NCBI GenBank assembly: GCA_002270465.1
Contig: NQOF01000002.1
Coordinates: forward strand, 186,001-250,000
Reading direction: 5' to 3'
From: Blautia hominis
Lineage (GTDB): Bacteria; Bacillota; Clostridia; Lachnospirales; Lachnospiraceae
DNA length: 64,000 nt
The notes below the pieces were generated by a model. The model was not told the DNA's origin. It saw only the letters and a list, made by a program, of their open reading frames with translations, and ran no database searches. This document shows, in pieces, positions 33,306 through 40,457 of the stretch. Numbering within the stretch: the first letter of the stretch is position 1; every line of letters begins with the position of its first letter. A program made the position numbers and the translations under genes.

Positions 33306-36002
33306 ATGATTCATGTTACGATAGACGGAATTCCTGTAGAAGTCGAGAAGGGGACTACCATCTTACAGGCTGCAGAGAAAGCCGGTGTGAAAATCCCTAC
33401 ATTATGTTATATCAAAGACCTGCTTCCTGACGGTTCCTGCCGTATGTGTATGGTGGAGATCGAGAACAGGGGAAGAAAGAAAATGGATACCGCATGTTCC
33501 TGCCATGTAAGCGAGGGCGATGTGATCGAGACCATGAGCGAGAAAGTGGTGGAGTCCAGAAGGACGATTCTGAACCTGCTTTTGTCCAATCACAAGACAG
33601 ACTGCTTCTCCTGTGCCCAGAACGGCAGATGTAAGCTGCAGGATTACTGTGTGGAATACGGCGTAGAGAAAACCACCTTTGCGGGAGAGATGACAGAGTT
33701 CCCGGTGGATGATTCCAACCCGTTCTTTACTTATGATCCCAACCTGTGTATCCTTTGCCACAGATGTGTGAATACCTGTAATAAAGTGGTAGGACGCGGA
33801 GCCATTGACACCATGGAGAGAGGATTTGAGTCCTCAGTGGGAACACCGTTCGGTGTGCCGATCAGAAAAAGTACCTGCGAGTCCTGCGGAAACTGTGTGG
33901 AGGCATGTCCTACCGGAGCACTTTCCTCCAAGAGAAGAAAATCCTTCCGTCCGTGGCAGATTGACAAGAAGGTCCTTACCACCTGCCCGCACTGCGGTAC
34001 CGGATGCCAGTTCTATCTGGTGGTAAAAGACAACAAGGTAGTGGACGTGGAACCGGCCAACGGACCGTCCAATAAAAATCTGCTCTGCGTAAAAGGACGC
34101 AGCGGTTCCTTTGACTTTGTACATTCTGCTGACCGAGTGAAATACCCGCTCATCAAGAACAAAGAGACCGGAGAATTTGAGCGGGCAAGCTGGGACGAGG
34201 CACTGGATCTGGTGGCTTCCAAATTCATGGAGATCAAGAAACAGTATGGCTCAGAATCCCTGGCAGGTTTTGCATGTTCCCGTTCACCAAACGAGGATAT
34301 CTACATGGTCCAGAAGATGGTGAGAACCTGCTTTGGAACCAACAACACAGATAACTGTGCACGTGTATGCCATTCCGCGTCTGTGGCGGGCCTTGCTATG
34401 ACGCTGGGTTCAGGCGCTATGACTAACCCGGTTGCGGATATCACCCAGAAACCGGACCTGATCATGATGGTAGGCTCCAACCCGGAGGAAGCACATCCGG
34501 TTATCGGTATGCAGATCCGTCAGGCTGTGCAGAGGGGCTGCAAATTGATCGTGGTTGACCCACGTGACATTGACCTGTCCAAGAAAGCAGACATCCATCT
34601 GAAATTAAGACCTGGCACCAATGTTGCATTTGCCAACGGCATTATGCATGTGATCATCGAGGAAGGCCTTCAGGATATGAAGTTCATCGAAGAGAGAACA
34701 GAAGGCTATGAGAAGATCAAAGAGATTGTAAAAGATTATACCCCGGAAAGAGTTGGGGAAATCTGCCACATAGACCCTGAAGATCTGAGAAGAGCTGCCA
34801 TCATGTACGCGAAAGCGGACAAAGCTCCCATCATCTACTGTCTGGGTGTTACGGAGCATTCCACCGGTACGGAGGGCGTTATGTCCATGTCCAACATGGC
34901 TCTGCTGGTAGGCAAGCTTGGACGTGAGGGATGCGGTGTCAACCCGATCCGCGGACAGAACAATGTACAGGGAGCCTGCGACATGGGAGCAGGTCCGAAA
35001 GATTATCCGGGATATCAGAAAGTGGAAAATCCGGAAGTACGGGAGAAATTCGAGAAGGCATGGGGTGTGAAGCTGAATCCAAACAATGGTCTTCACTCTA
35101 CAGAAGTATTCCCGGCTGCTATTGAAGGAAAGGTGAAAGGCCTGTACATTTACGGGGAAGATCCCATTGTCACAGACCCGGATACCCACCACATTATCAA
35201 AGCCCTGGAAAACCTCGATTTCTTTGTGATCCAGGAGCTGTTCATGACAGAGACCGCGCAGTATGCGGATGTTATCCTTCCCGGTGTCAGCTATGCGGAG
35301 AAAGAGGGTACCTTTACCAATACAGAGCGCCGTGTGCAGAGAGTACGCCCGGCAGTGAAGCTGGACGGCGAAATGAGACTGGATACAGACATTATCATTG
35401 ACCTGATGAACCGCATGGGTTATGCACAGCCGCATATGACCTCCGCTGAGATCATGGATGAGATTGCATCCGTGACTCCAAGCTACGGCGGAATCAGTCA
35501 TGCAAGGCTGGATGCAGGTGAGAGCCTGCAGTGGCCGTGTCCGACAAAGGACCATCCCGGAACCCCGATCCTGCATGTGGGCAAATTCTCAAGAGGACTT
35601 GCCATGTTCTATCCTGCAGAGTATGTTCCGTCTGCAGAGCTTCCGGATGAGGAATATCCCATCATCATGATGACAGGCCGTATGCTGTATCACTATACCA
35701 CAAGAGCCATGACCGGAAGAACACCGGGCCTGATGGAGATCCAGGGCACTTCTTATATTGAGATGAACTACAAAGATGCGGATGCACTGGGGATCAAAAA
35801 TGGTGACAAGGTAAAAGTATCTTCCAGGCGTGGTCAGATCGAATCCACTGCGAGAGTCGGACGCAAGGTTTCCCAGGGCGAGTCCTGGATGCCGTTCCAC
35901 TTCCCGGATGGAAATGCAAACTGGCTGACGAATGCGGCACTGGACAAATATGCGAGAATACCGGAATATAAGGTATGCGCGATCAAAATTGAGAAGGCAT
36001 AA
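33306..36002 (+). CDS. fdhA: Molybdopterin formate dehydrogenase catalytic subunit (Cys form)
   Basis: 898 residues, AGGAGAGAG upstream. N-terminal NuoG-like part: [2Fe-2S] with C-R-M-C, His-Cys cluster H-K-T-D-C-F-S-C, and two [4Fe-4S] motifs (C-I-L-C-H-R-C, C-E-S-C-G-N-C..C-P). The molybdopterin enzyme follows: C-P-H-C-G-T-G-C-Q [4Fe-4S], then the active site A-R-V-C-H-S-A-S-V-A-G-L with Cys355 (TGC at 34368) in place of selenocysteine, and the C-terminal dinucleotide domain. It interconverts formate and CO2. With the NuoE/NuoF-like genes it should make an NAD(H)-linked, perhaps ferredoxin-bifurcating, complex. The metal (Mo or W) is not determinable. Confidence 0.92.
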   Translation: MIHVTIDGIPVEVEKGTTILQAAEKAGVKIPTLCYIKDLLPDGSCRMCMVEIENRGRKKMDTACSCHVSEGDVIETMSEKVVESRRTILNLLLSNHKTDCFSCAQNGRCKLQDYCVEYGVEKTTFAGEMTEFPVDDSNPFFTYDPNLCILCHRCVNTCNKVVGRGAIDTMERGFESSVGTPFGVPIRKSTCESCGNCVEACPTGALSSKRRKSFRPWQIDKKVLTTCPHCGTGCQFYLVVKDNKVVDVEPANGPSNKNLLCVKGRSGSFDFVHSADRVKYPLIKNKETGEFERASWDEALDLVASKFMEIKKQYGSESLAGFACSRSPNEDIYMVQKMVRTCFGTNNTDNCARVCHSASVAGLAMTLGSGAMTNPVADITQKPDLIMMVGSNPEEAHPVIGMQIRQAVQRGCKLIVVDPRDIDLSKKADIHLKLRPGTNVAFANGIMHVIIEEGLQDMKFIEERTEGYEKIKEIVKDYTPERVGEICHIDPEDLRRAAIMYAKADKAPIIYCLGVTEHSTGTEGVMSMSNMALLVGKLGREGCGVNPIRGQNNVQGACDMGAGPKDYPGYQKVENPEVREKFEKAWGVKLNPNNGLHSTEVFPAAIEGKVKGLYIYGEDPIVTDPDTHHIIKALENLDFFVIQELFMTETAQYADVILPGVSYAEKEGTFTNTERRVQRVRPAVKLDGEMRLDTDIIIDLMNRMGYAQPHMTSAEIMDEIASVTPSYGGISHARLDAGESLQWPCPTKDHPGTPILHVGKFSRGLAMFYPAEYVPSAELPDEEYPIIMMTGRMLYHYTTRAMTGRTPGLMEIQGTSYIEMNYKDADALGIKNGDKVKVSSRRGQIESTARVGRKVSQGESWMPFHFPDGNANWLTNAALDKYARIPEYKVCAIKIEKA

Positions 36003-36052
36003 GTGACGGTCCGGCTGACGGGATCGTTGCAGACTGAACGGAGACAACAGAT

Positions 36053-37288
36053 ATGGCACAGAACTATCCAAAGAGAATAGAATTGCAGGAAGGCATAGAC
36101 CTGCTCCTCTCTCATACAGAGAGGATGGGACGGGAAAAGGTGGCAGTCAATGAGGCATACGGCAGGATTTTGGCCTGCCGGGTACGGGCAAAAGAAAATA
36201 TCCCTCCCTTTGACCGCTCTCCCTATGACGGCTATGCCATCCGCTCTGCGGATGTTGCAGGTGCAGGACATGACACGCCGGTGACTCTGAGAATTATCGA
36301 GGAGGTACCGGCGGGGCATGCCCCCGAAAAAGTGATAGGGCCTATGGAGGCAGTAAAAATACTGACCGGAGCACCTATCCCTCAGGGAGCCGATGCTGTG
36401 GAAAAATATGAAGACACTTCCTTTACTGAAAAGGAAGTGTGTTTCTTTTCCCCCATTGCTTCGGGGAGCAACATCGTAAAAGCAGGGGAAGATGTAAAAA
36501 AAGGCGAGATCGTCATGGAGGAAGGCGAGTATTTAAGCCCGGCATCCGTGGGGCTTCTTGCAGGTCTTGGGTATGGAGAGGTGGAAGTCTTCAAAAAACC
36601 CACAGTCAAGATCATCAGTACCGGGGACGAGCTTCTGCAGGTATCGGAGGAGCTGAAACCTGGTAAAATAAGAAACAGCAGTGCCTATATGCTGCAGGGA
36701 TTCCTGCGGCAGTGGGGAATTACAGCGGATATTTACGGAATTGTCAGGGATGACCAGGCAGCGATCGAGGATGCACTGACAACATGTCTTCAGGATGCGG
36801 ACTGTGTTATCACAACCGGAGGTGCATCTGTGGGAGACTATGATCTGGCCCTTGCCTCCATGGAGGGAATCGACGCAGAGGTGCTTTTCTGGCAGGTGAA
36901 GATGAAACCGGGAATGGCAACTTTAGCATCCGTGAAGGATGGAAAACTACTTTTAGGGCTTTCCGGCAACCCTTCCGCAGCGGCGGCCGCGCTGTTTTTG
37001 CTGGGGCTTCCCGCATTCCGCAAAATGTGCGGCAAAAAGGAATATAAAGTGCCCTGCATTCCCGTATGTCTTCCGGATGGATTTCCGAAGAAGAGTCCCG
37101 GGGGAAGGATCATCCCGGGTATTCTGGAATTTGATCAGGGCAGGGTATGTTTAAACACCAGGAAGAATCAGGCAAACGGTATGGTCAGTCCATGGGGCGG
37201 CTGCAATCTGATCGGTATGATCCCAAAAGGTTCCGGCGTGCTTTTGCCGGGGACAACCATTGATGCGCTGTATCTGGGAGAGAACTAG
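36053..37288 (+). CDS. moeA: Molybdopterin molybdenumtransferase
   Basis: 411 residues. MoeA inserts molybdate into adenylylated molybdopterin. It has the N-terminal domain with P-P-F-D-R-S-P-Y-D-G-Y-A, the central T-G-A-P-I-P-Q-G-A-D-A-V and the MoCF-binding S-T-G-D-E-L and G-G-A-S-V-G-D-Y-D, then S-G-N-P-S-A. All hallmarks are present and length is normal. It follows fdhA by 50 bp, so cofactor supply and enzyme are probably co-expressed. Confidence 0.94.
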   Translation: MAQNYPKRIELQEGIDLLLSHTERMGREKVAVNEAYGRILACRVRAKENIPPFDRSPYDGYAIRSADVAGAGHDTPVTLRIIEEVPAGHAPEKVIGPMEAVKILTGAPIPQGADAVEKYEDTSFTEKEVCFFSPIASGSNIVKAGEDVKKGEIVMEEGEYLSPASVGLLAGLGYGEVEVFKKPTVKIISTGDELLQVSEELKPGKIRNSSAYMLQGFLRQWGITADIYGIVRDDQAAIEDALTTCLQDADCVITTGGASVGDYDLALASMEGIDAEVLFWQVKMKPGMATLASVKDGKLLLGLSGNPSAAAAALFLLGLPAFRKMCGKKEYKVPCIPVCLPDGFPKKSPGGRIIPGILEFDQGRVCLNTRKNQANGMVSPWGGCNLIGMIPKGSGVLLPGTTIDALYLGEN

Positions 37289-37356
37289 AGGTGTGGAAAG
37301 GGCCATTGCAGCAACAGTTTTGGTGTCAGCTTAGGATATGAACGAGGTTTAGGTGT

Positions 37357-38772
37357 ATGATAAAGACAGCAGCGGGGATTCTGGTTGGAGGAAAGAGCAG
37401 CAGAATGGGAAGAAATAAGGCGTCCCTTACATGGAATGGGAACACATTTCTGCACACTCTTATAGAGGCCTGCCGGGATTTCCCAGAAATCTATGTTTCG
37501 GTGGATGATAGGAGTAAATATCAGGATTTATCCTGCACGGTTGTGGAGGATGAGGAGAGGGGATACGGTCCCTTAGAGGGGATCTACCAGATATTAAAGC
37601 AGATGGATGCACCGTATGCTGTGATGCTCGCCACTGATATGCCCATGATAAGCCCGGAATTTCTTCAGGCGCTGGTGTCACGTCTTACCGGTGAGGAAGA
37701 CTGCCTGGTGCTCAGAAAAGAAGGAAGACCTCAGCCTCTGTGCAGTGTGTACGCAAAGCGGATTCTTCCCACAGTGGAAAAAATGCGCAGAGACCGGGAA
37801 CACAAGCCCGGACTTTTGTTCCAGCGGGTGAACACCCGGTATGTGGATCTGGAAGAATTGGGATTTGGAGAGGCAGTCATTGCCAATGTGAACACACCCG
37901 AAGAATATGAACAGCTCTGTTTTTGCTATGGCAGAAGACTTCAGGAATTTGCCCCTTTTGTCAGGGAAAAGTTGAGCCATGGAAAGGTACTGGTATGTTA
38001 TCTGGACGGAGTGGGGTACCGGATGTATAAAAGTGCAGCGGACAAAGGCAGTGTGCCCTTTATGAGCCGCAGCTTTTCCGTGATCCCGGTGAGGACCGTG
38101 GAGCCGCCGGTGACAAATCCTGCCATGGCAACCATGATAACAGGGGAGCTGCCTGTTGTGCACGGCGTATATTCCAGAAAAGACAGGGAACTGCGGGTTC
38201 CCACTTTGTTTGCAAATAGGAGCAGGGAGGATACTGCCTTTTTGGAGGGAGATACCAGAATTTTAAAGACAGAACTGCCGCCAAGACTTCATGCGGCAGC
38301 AAAAGGAAAAGGATGCGATCATTGGATTTACCAGGCTGCATGCAGAGCAGCCAAAGATGGAAAAGAGTTTATTTTTGCCCATTTCCATGAGATTGATGAC
38401 GCGGCCCATGGGTTTGGCCCGTACAGTTCTGCGTGTATGGAAAAACTGCAAGAGGCGGACAGATATATAGAGGAACTTTCTAAGATTTTTTCCGGAGAGA
38501 TCCTGCTGATCAGCGACCATGGAATGCATGAGACCCGGGACGGAGGCAATCACGGGGAGACCGTCTGCCCAAGTGACGAAGAAGACAAGCATGAGAGATC
38601 TTCCTGTCTGTGTGCCGCGGAAGATAAGCATGAGAGATCTTCCGGTCTGTATGCCGCGGAAGATAAGCATGAGGGATCTTCCTGTCTGTATGCCGCGGAA
38701 GATAGGCATGAGAGATCTTCCTGTCTGTATGCCATGGAGGACATGCTTGCAATCTGGGGTGAGCGGATATGA
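37357..38772 (+). CDS. MobA-alkaline phosphatase superfamily fusion
   Basis: 471 residues. Residues 1-190 are MobA-like, with the GTP-binding G-I-L-V-G-G-K-S-S-R-M-G and D-M-P in L-A-T-D-M-P-M-I; MobA adds GMP to molybdopterin. Residues about 205-405 resemble the alkaline phosphatase/nucleotide pyrophosphatase superfamily: V-C-Y-L-D-G-V-G metal site, P-V-T-N-P-A-M-A-T nucleophile-like stretch, H-F-H-E-I-D-D-A-A-H and L-I-S-D-H-G-M. A tract of four 13-residue repeats (DNA 38581-38736) follows the last motif, then M-L-A-I-W-G. I do not know a family with this fusion; a cofactor-related phosphodiester activity is a guess. It overlaps the next gene by 4 bp. Confidence 0.78.
   Translation: MIKTAAGILVGGKSSRMGRNKASLTWNGNTFLHTLIEACRDFPEIYVSVDDRSKYQDLSCTVVEDEERGYGPLEGIYQILKQMDAPYAVMLATDMPMISPEFLQALVSRLTGEEDCLVLRKEGRPQPLCSVYAKRILPTVEKMRRDREHKPGLLFQRVNTRYVDLEELGFGEAVIANVNTPEEYEQLCFCYGRRLQEFAPFVREKLSHGKVLVCYLDGVGYRMYKSAADKGSVPFMSRSFSVIPVRTVEPPVTNPAMATMITGELPVVHGVYSRKDRELRVPTLFANRSREDTAFLEGDTRILKTELPPRLHAAAKGKGCDHWIYQAACRAAKDGKEFIFAHFHEIDDAAHGFGPYSSACMEKLQEADRYIEELSKIFSGEILLISDHGMHETRDGGNHGETVCPSDEEDKHERSSCLCAAEDKHERSSGLYAAEDKHEGSSCLYAAEDRHERSSCLYAMEDMLAIWGERI
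38581..38736 (+). repeat. Tandem repeat, 4 x 39 bp, inside the MobA fusion gene
   Basis: Four near-identical 39-bp units (starting 38581, 38620, 38659, 38698) encode a 13-residue unit of the type E-D-K-H-E-R-S-S-C-L-Y-A-A. Units differ by a few bases, and a partial fifth (GAGGACATG) follows. The unit length is a multiple of three, so copy number can change without frameshift. Confidence 0.95.
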
Positions 38773-39083
38773 AAGTAAACAGTGAATTGTTTGAGGGCAT
38801 TTTTCCTGTGAGGCTGGAGGGGAAGAATGCAGATGGAGAGGAATATTCATACCGGGCTTTTTCGGTGAGAGAGGTGCTGGGCAGTTTATCTGCAGATACG
38901 CTTGTGGAATTCATAAGCCGGGACGGCGGGGGTGCTGCCGTATCCGGTGAGGAGATCCTTACAGGGCAGGTGTACTTGGCTGAGGATGGGGATGCGTACC
39001 GTCTGATCCTCCCAAAAGACAGGCACCGAAGACGCTGGTGTAAACATATAATTGAAATAATGCAAGAGGAGGGTGACAGTTGA
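38769..39083 (+). CDS. Hypothetical protein in molybdenum-cofactor cluster
   Basis: 104 residues, start codon overlapping the preceding stop (ATGA) and stop overlapping the next TTG start. It opens with V-N-S-E-L-F-E-G-I-F-P-V-R-L-E-G and has R-A-F-S-V-R-E-V-L-G and H-R-R-R-W-C-K-H at its end. No signal peptide or membrane segment. I recognise no family. Overlap on both sides argues strongly that it is a real, co-translated gene, presumably acting in cofactor synthesis or delivery to the formate dehydrogenase. Confidence 0.75.
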   Translation: MKVNSELFEGIFPVRLEGKNADGEEYSYRAFSVREVLGSLSADTLVEFISRDGGGAAVSGEEILTGQVYLAEDGDAYRLILPKDRHRRRWCKHIIEIMQEEGDS

Positions 39084-40210
39084 AAATCTGTACAATTGTT
39101 GGTGTGAGAAAATCCGGTAAGACCACAACCGTCACCGGACTTATAAAAGAACTGAAAAAGAGGGGGTACCGGGTGGGAACCGTAAAAAGTGTGTTCTGCC
39201 CCGAATTTTCCCTGGACACATCTGACAGCAATACATGGAGACACAGGGAGGCGGGCGCTGACCTTGTCTGCGTGAAAGGGAAAAAGGAGACGGACATTCT
39301 CCTTCCGGCGGACAGCAGCGGGGATTTCTATGAAAAACTGCCTGTGGATTTTCTACTGCTGGAGGGCGAGTATGAACTCTGCGTGCCCAGGATTATCTGC
39401 GCGCACAAGGATGCGGAGGTTCAGGAGCGTCTGACAGAGGAAACGATTGCCGTGGCAGGCAGGCTGGCAGGAGAAACGAAGACATACGGCGGGCTCAGGG
39501 TCTATCACTCTGTGGAGGAAATCCATGAGCTGGCAGATTTACTGGAAACACTTCCGGAAGCAGGATTTCCACTGAGAAAGCGTCCCATGTTCCAAAAGGC
39601 TGCAGCTTTTTGTCAGTGCGGCTGTCACAAGGCTGAGAAAAAGCTGGCCCATAAGAAAAAACTCACGGCCCATCCGGCCGGGACGGACAGAAAGCATATT
39701 TTCCTGACAGGGGAAAAAGGAGTCGGCAAGAGCACACTTTTGAACCGCATAGTGGAAAAGCTGGGAATTGTGCCTGTGGGCTACCAAACACTGCCTTATG
39801 AAATCGGCGGTGTCCAGAAGGGATTTTACCTGCACAGTCTTATGCCTATGGGGGAATATGAAAATGACAGCCCAATTCTCATCCGAACCGGTAAGGGAAT
39901 GAAGACAGCCATCCCGGAAACCTTTGAGACACTGGGCACTGCGGTGATGCGAAAGGTGAAGGACATGCCGGAGAAAACAGCCCTGATAGATGAACTGGGG
40001 AAAGCGGAGGCGGAGGCGCCTGGGTTCCAGGAAGCATTGTTTTCCTGTCTGGATACCCAGAGTCTTGTCCTGGGAGTCCTGCAGAAAAAGACAGGCGCTT
40101 TTACGCAGGCAGTTGCAGAGAGACCGGATGTGGAGGTTTATGAAGTCACAGAAAGGAACAGAGAACTGCTGTTGGATGAAATCTGTAAAAAAGTCAAGGG
40201 ATTTCTTTAA
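39080..40210 (+). CDS. MobB-THEP1-like NTPase fusion
   Basis: 376 residues from TTG 39080, preceded by GAGGAGGG. Residues 1-155 are MobB-like: G-V-R-K-S-G-K-T-T-T Walker A, then V-G-T-V-K, as in the GTP-binding helper of MobA. A linker with C-Q-C-G-C-H (possible metal site) and lysines follows. Residues about 210-376 carry a second P-loop G-E-K-G-V-G-K-S-T-L-L and A-L-I-D-E-L-G-K, the THEP1/NTPase hallmark. So two P-loop domains are joined. Its place after moeA and mobA-type genes supports a role in molybdopterin dinucleotide formation. The function of the NTPase half is unknown. Confidence 0.82.
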   Translation: MKICTIVGVRKSGKTTTVTGLIKELKKRGYRVGTVKSVFCPEFSLDTSDSNTWRHREAGADLVCVKGKKETDILLPADSSGDFYEKLPVDFLLLEGEYELCVPRIICAHKDAEVQERLTEETIAVAGRLAGETKTYGGLRVYHSVEEIHELADLLETLPEAGFPLRKRPMFQKAAAFCQCGCHKAEKKLAHKKKLTAHPAGTDRKHIFLTGEKGVGKSTLLNRIVEKLGIVPVGYQTLPYEIGGVQKGFYLHSLMPMGEYENDSPILIRTGKGMKTAIPETFETLGTAVMRKVKDMPEKTALIDELGKAEAEAPGFQEALFSCLDTQSLVLGVLQKKTGAFTQAVAERPDVEVYEVTERNRELLLDEICKKVKGFL

Positions 40211-40216
40211 AAATAC

Positions 40217-40245
40217 TTGACTAAAATTGTTAGATTAGGTATTCT
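40217..40245 (+). promoter_or_regulatory. Sigma-A promoter of the surface operon
   Basis: TTGACT, 17 bp, TATTCT, 40 bp upstream of the riboswitch. Confidence 0.7.
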
Positions 40246-40282
40246 TATACCAGTGATACTGATGATAAAGTATTATAAAAAA

Positions 40283-40365
40283 ATAAAGGGGCAAAACTGT
40301 CGTAAGGCAGTGACGCAAAGCCACGGGTCCCAAGGGAGGGACAGCCGGGCTGCAGACGTGGATGG
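40283..40365 (+). promoter_or_regulatory. Cyclic-di-GMP-I (GEMM) riboswitch
   Basis: The aptamer shows the GEMM-I core: GGCAAAAC, a stem closed by a GUAA tetraloop (CTGTC-GTAAG-GCAG), GACGCAAAGCC, then CACGGGTCCC...GGGAC and AGCCGGGCTGC. The conserved GACGCAAAGCC and the tetraloop/receptor pair match the Vc2-type aptamer. A terminator follows at 40399, so control is probably at transcription termination. The switching direction is not determinable by eye. It governs the M60 peptidase gene starting at 40458. Confidence 0.9.
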
Positions 40366-40398
40366 ACAGGTGTATTCTGTCCGTCTGTTGTCTTTATG

Positions 40399-40429
40399 AA
40401 AAAACGATATCCCTGGATATCGTTTTTTT
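40399..40429 (+). terminator. Terminator of the riboswitch expression platform
   Basis: AAAACGATATCC pairs with GGATATCGTTTT and is followed by Ts. It lies between the c-di-GMP aptamer and the coding region, 30 bp before the start. Confidence 0.88.
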
Positions 40430-40457
40430 GGCCCTGAAAAGGGAAGGAGAATAGAAA

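Noticed and set aside
34368-34370. Selenocysteine site in fdhA
   Set aside because: The active-site codon is TGC, and the frame has no internal TGA.
38581-38736. CRISPR-like array
   Set aside because: Units are directly adjacent with no unique spacers and lie in frame within a gene. Tandem protein repeat.
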